Source of the DNA: Seminavis robusta
Lineage: Eukaryota; Bacillariophyta; Bacillariophyceae; Naviculales; Naviculaceae
DNA length: 21,787 bases
NCBI GenBank assembly: GCA_903772945.1
Contig: CAICTM010001833.1
Span: forward strand, 1-21,787
Reading direction: 5' to 3'
Each line of letters starts with the position of its first letter. The stretch's first letter is position 1. Positions 17,077 through 21,787 of this stretch are shown here, piece by piece. The notes beneath the pieces were generated by a model. That model worked only from the letters and a program-made list of their open reading frames with translations, had not been told where the DNA came from and made no database searches. A program made the translations under genes and the position numbers.

Positions 17077-18072
17077 AACTGGCCAGTGATCATCGACAGG
17101 GGGGGAGGCAGAAGAGCTGATACCACGGGAGATTCACCATACGATAGTGCTGGACAACAAAACTGCAGGTGGCCCCAAGGGAATGCTATCTTGAGCACGG
17201 CTTGCGTCTTCTTATGGTCACCACTGCAGAGAATGCGCTAACAGTCTAGCTAGCTATGTGCATGTTGCTACCCAGACTCGACTCGTGCGTGCGAGTTACT
17301 GACTGACTAGCAAGCAAGCTACATGTAGGAGGGAAACTCCAAACGTTTTCGCAGCCTCCATACAATTGTAGCGCATTACTAGTACAAGGCAAGATCTCCT
17401 TGCGCATTCAGTTTGCTCATACGTACAAGCAATACCTCGGCTGACCTAGAATTGCCAGTCGCTACTGGTACTTCTAGCTGCACTGTGGTGCGTGCTGCGG
17501 TGCTGCAGCTGGGCTGCGGAGTGCTACTAAAAACCAGGTACAACCTGAATACATGTAAACAATACCAGGTACAACCTGAATAAACACCCCCTTCGATTGA
17601 TTACCGGTTGCCCTGCACCTGTACCGGTACCGGTACTGTACAATTTTGCTCATTCAACAGACCGGTACCGGTACCGGTACGCACAAACCGGTACTGATAT
17701 TCGAGTAGACGAGTATTAATTAACATAAGAAGTGCGCTTCAATTATTCAACATACATGCTCTTTTGCTATTAATAGTTGCCCGTGACTCCTTAATCCTTA
17801 ACTCCTTCATCTAATTGCAGGCTTCCGCTTCCCTCTTCCCCTTTCATTCGTGGGAAGTTTAAATCCATCACCGGTACCTTGGTTCATCGTTCATCGATGG
17901 AACAAAAGCAGTCATCAGCACAGGAGAAGCCTAAACTGGGTTTCCGGTGCAGACGCTCATCACTCCCACGACCACCAACAACCTCAAAATCGATCGACCA
18001 AAGGTTGCACGGGTGCACACATCCTTGAGCTCTCGCCACAAGGCACAGATTTATTTGTTGACACTTGGCACC
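17077..18072. promoter_or_regulatory. Divergent intergenic region rich in short repeats
   Basis: About 1 kb lies between the membrane-protein gene (minus) and the LRR gene (plus). It contains a 19-base direct repeat (ACCAGGTACAACCTGAATA at 17533-17551 and 17564-17582) and CCGGTA-type hexamer arrays (17621-17636 and 17661-17680). GCTAGCTA-like sequence and pyrimidine-rich sequence before the LRR start are also present. No other gene was seen. The arrays may be regulatory or simple sequence. Confidence 0.5.
17621..17680. repeat. Paired (ACCGGT)n palindromic arrays
   Basis: GTACCGGTACCGGTAC at 17621-17636 and ACCGGTACCGGTACCGGTAC at 17661-17680 are each self-complementary and complementary to one another, with a 24-base spacer. 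They could form a hairpin or serve as repeated palindromic binding sites. A shorter copy, GGTACCGGTACCGGTA, lies near 16772-16787. Confidence 0.8.
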
Positions 18073-20653
18073 ATGACATCACAAGATAGACTACAGGATG
18101 AAGAGTTGATTAGAGCTTTGGAAAACGAGGAATTGTATGAAGTCCGTTCTCGCGGCGGCGTTTCGGTAGAAGTGGGTCGTCAAAGGCCGGTAGATGACGA
18201 TACCTGTGTTTCTTCCATTACAGATGGCCTTCAAAATGCAGATCTCTTTGTGGACCGAATGTACCCAACACTGAATCTTGTCCCAGAGGAGAACGAGACA
18301 GACAGCGCCAAGTTATTCACACAGCAATCCACGGTGGGGGGGAGCGATCAACAGAGTCAGCCATCGACTGACAATGAGCAGTTTTCAGTGATGAAAGAAA
18401 GCCTGAGAAGCAGCGAAGATGCAATCCTGAAAGCAACCAAAATGGACGAGAAAAATGCCCAGATAGGCGCCCAGATGATGGGTCCATCGCCAGATGATGA
18501 CCTGGCACATAAGCTGGAGGTGAAGGTTTCAACGTTTCAGCTGTCACCACAACCCGTGGAGGATCATACTATTGAGAAAGATTTGTTGACAGAGAAGAAA
18601 GCGAATTTGGGAGCTACGGCACCACCGGCAACAACATCCGAAATCGGCGGGCTGGGCGACCCTCATCCTGCCGAGAATGCAGACGCTGGTCCTTCTGATG
18701 CAAACACGGATGGTACCATCCACAAACCAACGGGAAGCTCCACGACGCCATCGCCTGGAACCCTAAATTCCGAAAGCCTGCGACGCGAAGCAGATGCGGC
18801 AATCCAGCCGCTCCCGCAGCAGCAGCAAGGAGGCAGCAATTTACAGGCATCCAGGCCAGGCGCATTCCGCAGCTTTCGCCCTGGCTACAACGACCACTCG
18901 AGCCACCATGGTTACGAGGAGGAGGAGGAGGCCACTACTCCAGAGCCAGCTACCAGTACAAATGCTGCAGTAGAAGATTGCCATCTGGTGCAAGCCAATC
19001 CAGTCTCGGAGGATCCAGAGGCGCCAGCTGATCTCATGCATGCTAACCCTGTGGACTTGGAGCAGCAGGAAGCCCGACACCAACGACGCCACAGACAAAC
19101 ACGAATGTACATCTTCTTGCTGATTTTGGTACTAGTTGCTGCGGTGGCCATCATTGCCACGGTGGCTGGAACGCAGAGCAAGAGCAGCCCAGCCGAATCT
19201 GCTAGTGTCCCGACAGCGCCACCTACAATGATGCCTTCAGAGGCACCATCCTCTGCCCCCACTGGAGTTCTGGACTTTTTGCTATCCGGCCTGCCGAACT
19301 ATACATTGATAAATCTACAAGAATTTGGCACTCCTCAGTGGAAAGCATGGGACTGGGTCGCCAATCACCAAAACATTACTGTTTTGGAAGAATGGAAGAA
19401 AATGCAACTGTTTGCCATGGCTACCTTCTATTTTGCCTTTGAAGGAGAGCACTGGTTTGAGCCAATCCGAGAAAGGTGGATGGACTATGGGAAGGATGAG
19501 TGCTTGTGGTATTCCACTGGCTTTGGAATCTTCTGGGGGGGGAGAATACATAGAATATGCCCCTGAACTGCAAAATCCGTCTTGCAATGACATGGGAGAA
19601 CTCACCTCGCTGTCAATTGAGAGCTCACTTGAGTTGTCAGAGTGGGAGCCATCTATCCCACCTGAAATTGCTCTGTTGACATCCTTGGAAGCAATCACAC
19701 TAAATTTCAATGAGCTCAATGCGAGTCTGCCCAGCTTGATTCCATCAGAACTGTTCCTCCTGACAAGCTTGACAAAGCTAGAGTTGTTTCATTCTGCATT
19801 GTCTGGCACAATCCCAACTGTGTTGGGCCTGATGGATGGCTTAGAGCGCTTGGCACTGGGATCGAATGACTTGTCTGGGACTGTCCCCAGCGAGCTGGGC
19901 TTAATGACAAGCTTGAAAAGTGTGTCGTTGGGAAACCTTCTCACTGGCACAGTTCCAATCCAAGTGTGGTTGCTGAGTTCTCTTGGTTCCCTTCGGTTGG
20001 CAAACAATATGATTTCGGGACAGCTACCCAGGGAGATTAGGTCGCTATCTGGATTGGCACAGATTGATTTAAGAATGAATCTATACACTGGACGGCTCCC
20101 TTCTGAGATTGGTATGCAAACTTCTATGATCCATGTTGATTTGAGAGGCAATTCCTTTACTGGACGGCTCCCTTCTGAGATTGGAATGATGAATTCAACA
20201 AAATTCTTTGATGTGAATGGGAACATGTTATCGGGACAAATTCCAAGTGAGCTTCAGATGTTGACTCTGCTGCAATTGTTTGACCTTGCCAGCAATGAAT
20301 TCACTGGTCTGCAGATGCACCCCAACCTTTGGAAACTTTACCTTGGAAGCAACAAATTCTCTGCGAACATTCCCTCCGAGTTGGGCGGCCTAGTATCTTT
20401 GATGGAGCTGGATTTGTCCAGTCTACCTCTGGTTACTGGAGCCATCCCATCAGATCTCACAGCTTTGTTGGATCTTGGCATGTTGAATTTGAATGGTAGT
20501 TCTGGGCTATCTGGCACAATTCCAGAGGAGTTCTGCGACGAGATACAGCTTACAATTCAGCTTTACAGCTTTACAATTAGCAGGCTTATTCTAGAAATAA
20601 TCAATAACTCCACTTATTTGGAAATACAAAACTTTACATCTCTTAGATGTTAG
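18073..20653 (+). CDS. Single-pass LRR membrane protein with a frameshift at a G-run
   Basis: Diatom-type LRR protein. Residues 1-344 form an acidic, probably cytosolic, low-complexity region (start MTSQDRLQDEELIRALE). One membrane span follows (345-368, MYIFLLILVLVAAVAIIATV), then a PTAPPTMMPSEAPSS linker and a Trp-rich cap-like segment ending DECLWYSTGFG. About eleven plant-type LRRs (LxxLxLxxNxLSGxIPxE) come next. The first frame (ATG 18073; an upstream in-frame ATG at 17947 is less likely) stops at 19566. The LRR part is in another frame. The switch is at G8 (19535-19542): with seven G the text continues naturally as WGGEYIEYAPELQNPSCNDMGEL. One LRR near 20300-20330 is shortened, and the usual Cys-rich end cap after LSGTIPEE is missing. 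It is either a decaying gene or a sequencing error. Such proteins are probable surface receptors or adhesion proteins; no kinase domain is present. Confidence 0.75.
19535..19542 (+). other. Run of eight G at the LRR frame break
   Basis: The bases TTCTGGGGGGGGAGAATAC hold eight consecutive G. Reading all eight leads to a TGA after 11 codons; reading seven continues into the LRR domain. The break position is exact because protein similarity to LRR proteins is good on both sides. Confidence 0.85.
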
Positions 20654-21787
20654 ATTAATCAATCCACAATGGTATTGTCCATGGTAGCATGCGAGTATAG
20701 ATGTTACTCATTTTATTCTTATATGTCTATCCTTATGGTTGTCAATGATGCGCTACCCTTGATGCAGATGCTCCAGAGTTTCCTCTTGCACACTTCATCG
20801 TAGTCCTTCCCCTTATTCAACTTATTCCTTGATCGCTCGTAAGCAATCCTCCCTTCTATTCGATCTAAATCCACTTCATCTGTCGTCGATCAAATCGCGA
20901 TGAGGATCCTATCGATGACTCCTATGGGAGTCCACCTTTACTATCAGCCAAGCGCTAAAGAAGCCGCTACTAATACTGCTAATTCTACTGATACTACTGT
21001 TATCTCTATCACCGACAAAGCCTTACCTCATCACACCTTGCCTCTCGTCGGCCGCGACAACAGAGGTCGCGATGAGTTAACAGAGGTCGCGATATCGAGT
21101 TAACAAGAATTCATCGAAAAATGAGCCCGACTGCATATGAAGGTCGGCTGTGTGTCATGCCTTGAGTCATGCTTCGGGACATTTCACCCCTATTATGGGA
21201 TCGAATCACCTGAGCTTAAGTCTTTTCTTGAGAGCGATCGGTCGTTTCTTGATCAGCTTCAGATCCTCACTTTTCATTAACTCGACGACGAACATCCACA
21301 CGGATGACAACAACAACACGATCGCTCGGTTGTTGTTGTTGCTTACAAAGAACTGGCATTTGTCGTTTGACCTTGCGTTGCAGTTGTCGTTTAACTGGCT
21401 TGCAGTTGTTCAATCATTCAAACGACCGATCCGACGACGCGACCGATTCGCCGAACTCGCGTCGAAGGATCCAAACCCAAACGACGCGAAGAACAACAAC
21501 AATAAAGCTCATAAATTCCATTCGATTGACTCGATTGATTGGATATCCACTGTCTCCTCCTCCTGTTGCCATTGCTCTTGTGCCATTGCTGCACTGTTGA
21601 CCTTGTTGATTTTCACTGCCCCCATTCCATCATCTATTAATGACCTTGACACGCTTCCTCTCTCAGCATCTTCATCTTACAACAGCAGCGCCAGCAACAG
21701 CATCCTTGTTCAGTCCACAAAGCTTCAGACAAGCCTTCTTTGAATCTGATCCATATCATCCCACCATCTGATACTCTCTCTTTTTTT
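20654..21787. other. Unassigned right edge, possibly a retroelement terminus
   Basis: No recognisable gene. The LRR stop codon lies inside TGTTAGATTAA (20648-20658), a start typical of Copia-type long terminal repeats, but no matching end or primer-binding site is visible in the window. A near-tandem duplication lies at 21059-21101 (AACAGAGGTCGCGAT twice). A 197-residue frame at 21150-21743 is Ser/Asn-rich with no domain and is not called as a gene. The window ends in a pyrimidine run. Confidence 0.3.
21059..21101. repeat. Imperfect tandem duplication of about 20 bases
   Basis: AACAGAGGTCGCGATGAGTT is followed immediately by AACAGAGGTCGCGAT-ATC-GAGTT, the same unit with three extra bases. 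It looks like a local slippage duplication. Confidence 0.85.

Noticed and set aside
17533-17680. CRISPR-like array
   Set aside because: There are only two copies of the 19-base repeat with no regular unique spacers; gene structure is eukaryotic, and the other repeats are simple hexamer arrays.
21150-21743. 197-residue plus-strand frame as a gene
   Set aside because: It is low-complexity Ser/Asn/Leu-rich, shows no domain, has another long frame overlapping it, and may lie in a retroelement leader; evidence is too thin.

Overview
The window looks like nuclear DNA of a diatom, probably a raphid pennate of the Seminavis type. Genes are split by short GT-AG introns of about 70 to 100 bases. Secreted proteins carry long Pro/Thr/Ser-rich tails, including a Pro-Thr-Ser repeat in steps of three to four residues. 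One gene has the layout of a diatom single-pass leucine-rich-repeat (LRR) membrane protein. The species is my inference; the gene structures were read directly from the sequence.

Layout: (1) 434-705 is a fold-back element with perfect 24-base terminal inverted repeats. (2) 811-1926 (+) encodes a divergent proteasome alpha-like protein with an N-terminal signal-peptide-like segment. (3) 2348-3259 (-) is an unrecognised coiled-coil, probably nuclear protein. (4) 3825-14576 holds three paralogous M6-family (immune inhibitor A-like) metalloprotease genes. Copy 1 (3825-6778, -) and copy 2 (8187-10960, +) are divergent; copy 3 (11821-14576, -) converges on copy 2. All three rebuild to intact reading frames of about 825, 755 and 785 residues, with the zinc motif HEYMHTLGLED and a following DIMAFP. 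That motif is assembled from three exons, one of them only 16 bases. (5) 14724-15329 (+) is a DUF3605 protein, divergent from copy 3. (6) 15608-17076 (-) is a two-exon membrane protein with a C-terminal Cys/His (HNH-like) cluster. (7) 18073-20653 (+) is an LRR membrane protein whose frame breaks at a run of eight G. (8) 20654-21787 is unassigned and may begin with a retroelement terminus.

The centre of interest is the metalloprotease cluster. All three proteins have an N-terminal region suited to secretion, the same catalytic core and unrelated tails. One tail ends in a GPI-like hydrophobic stretch, one in a membrane span with a short tail, and one has no visible anchor. All three tails carry a recurrent YLxxF motif. 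Copies 1 and 2 share about 1.7 kb of near-identical sequence, introns included, with abrupt edges inside exons. This looks like gene conversion between inverted paralogues, leaving starts and tails free to diverge. A set of proteases with one core but different surface attachment is the most coherent biological reading; the substrate cannot be read from the sequence.
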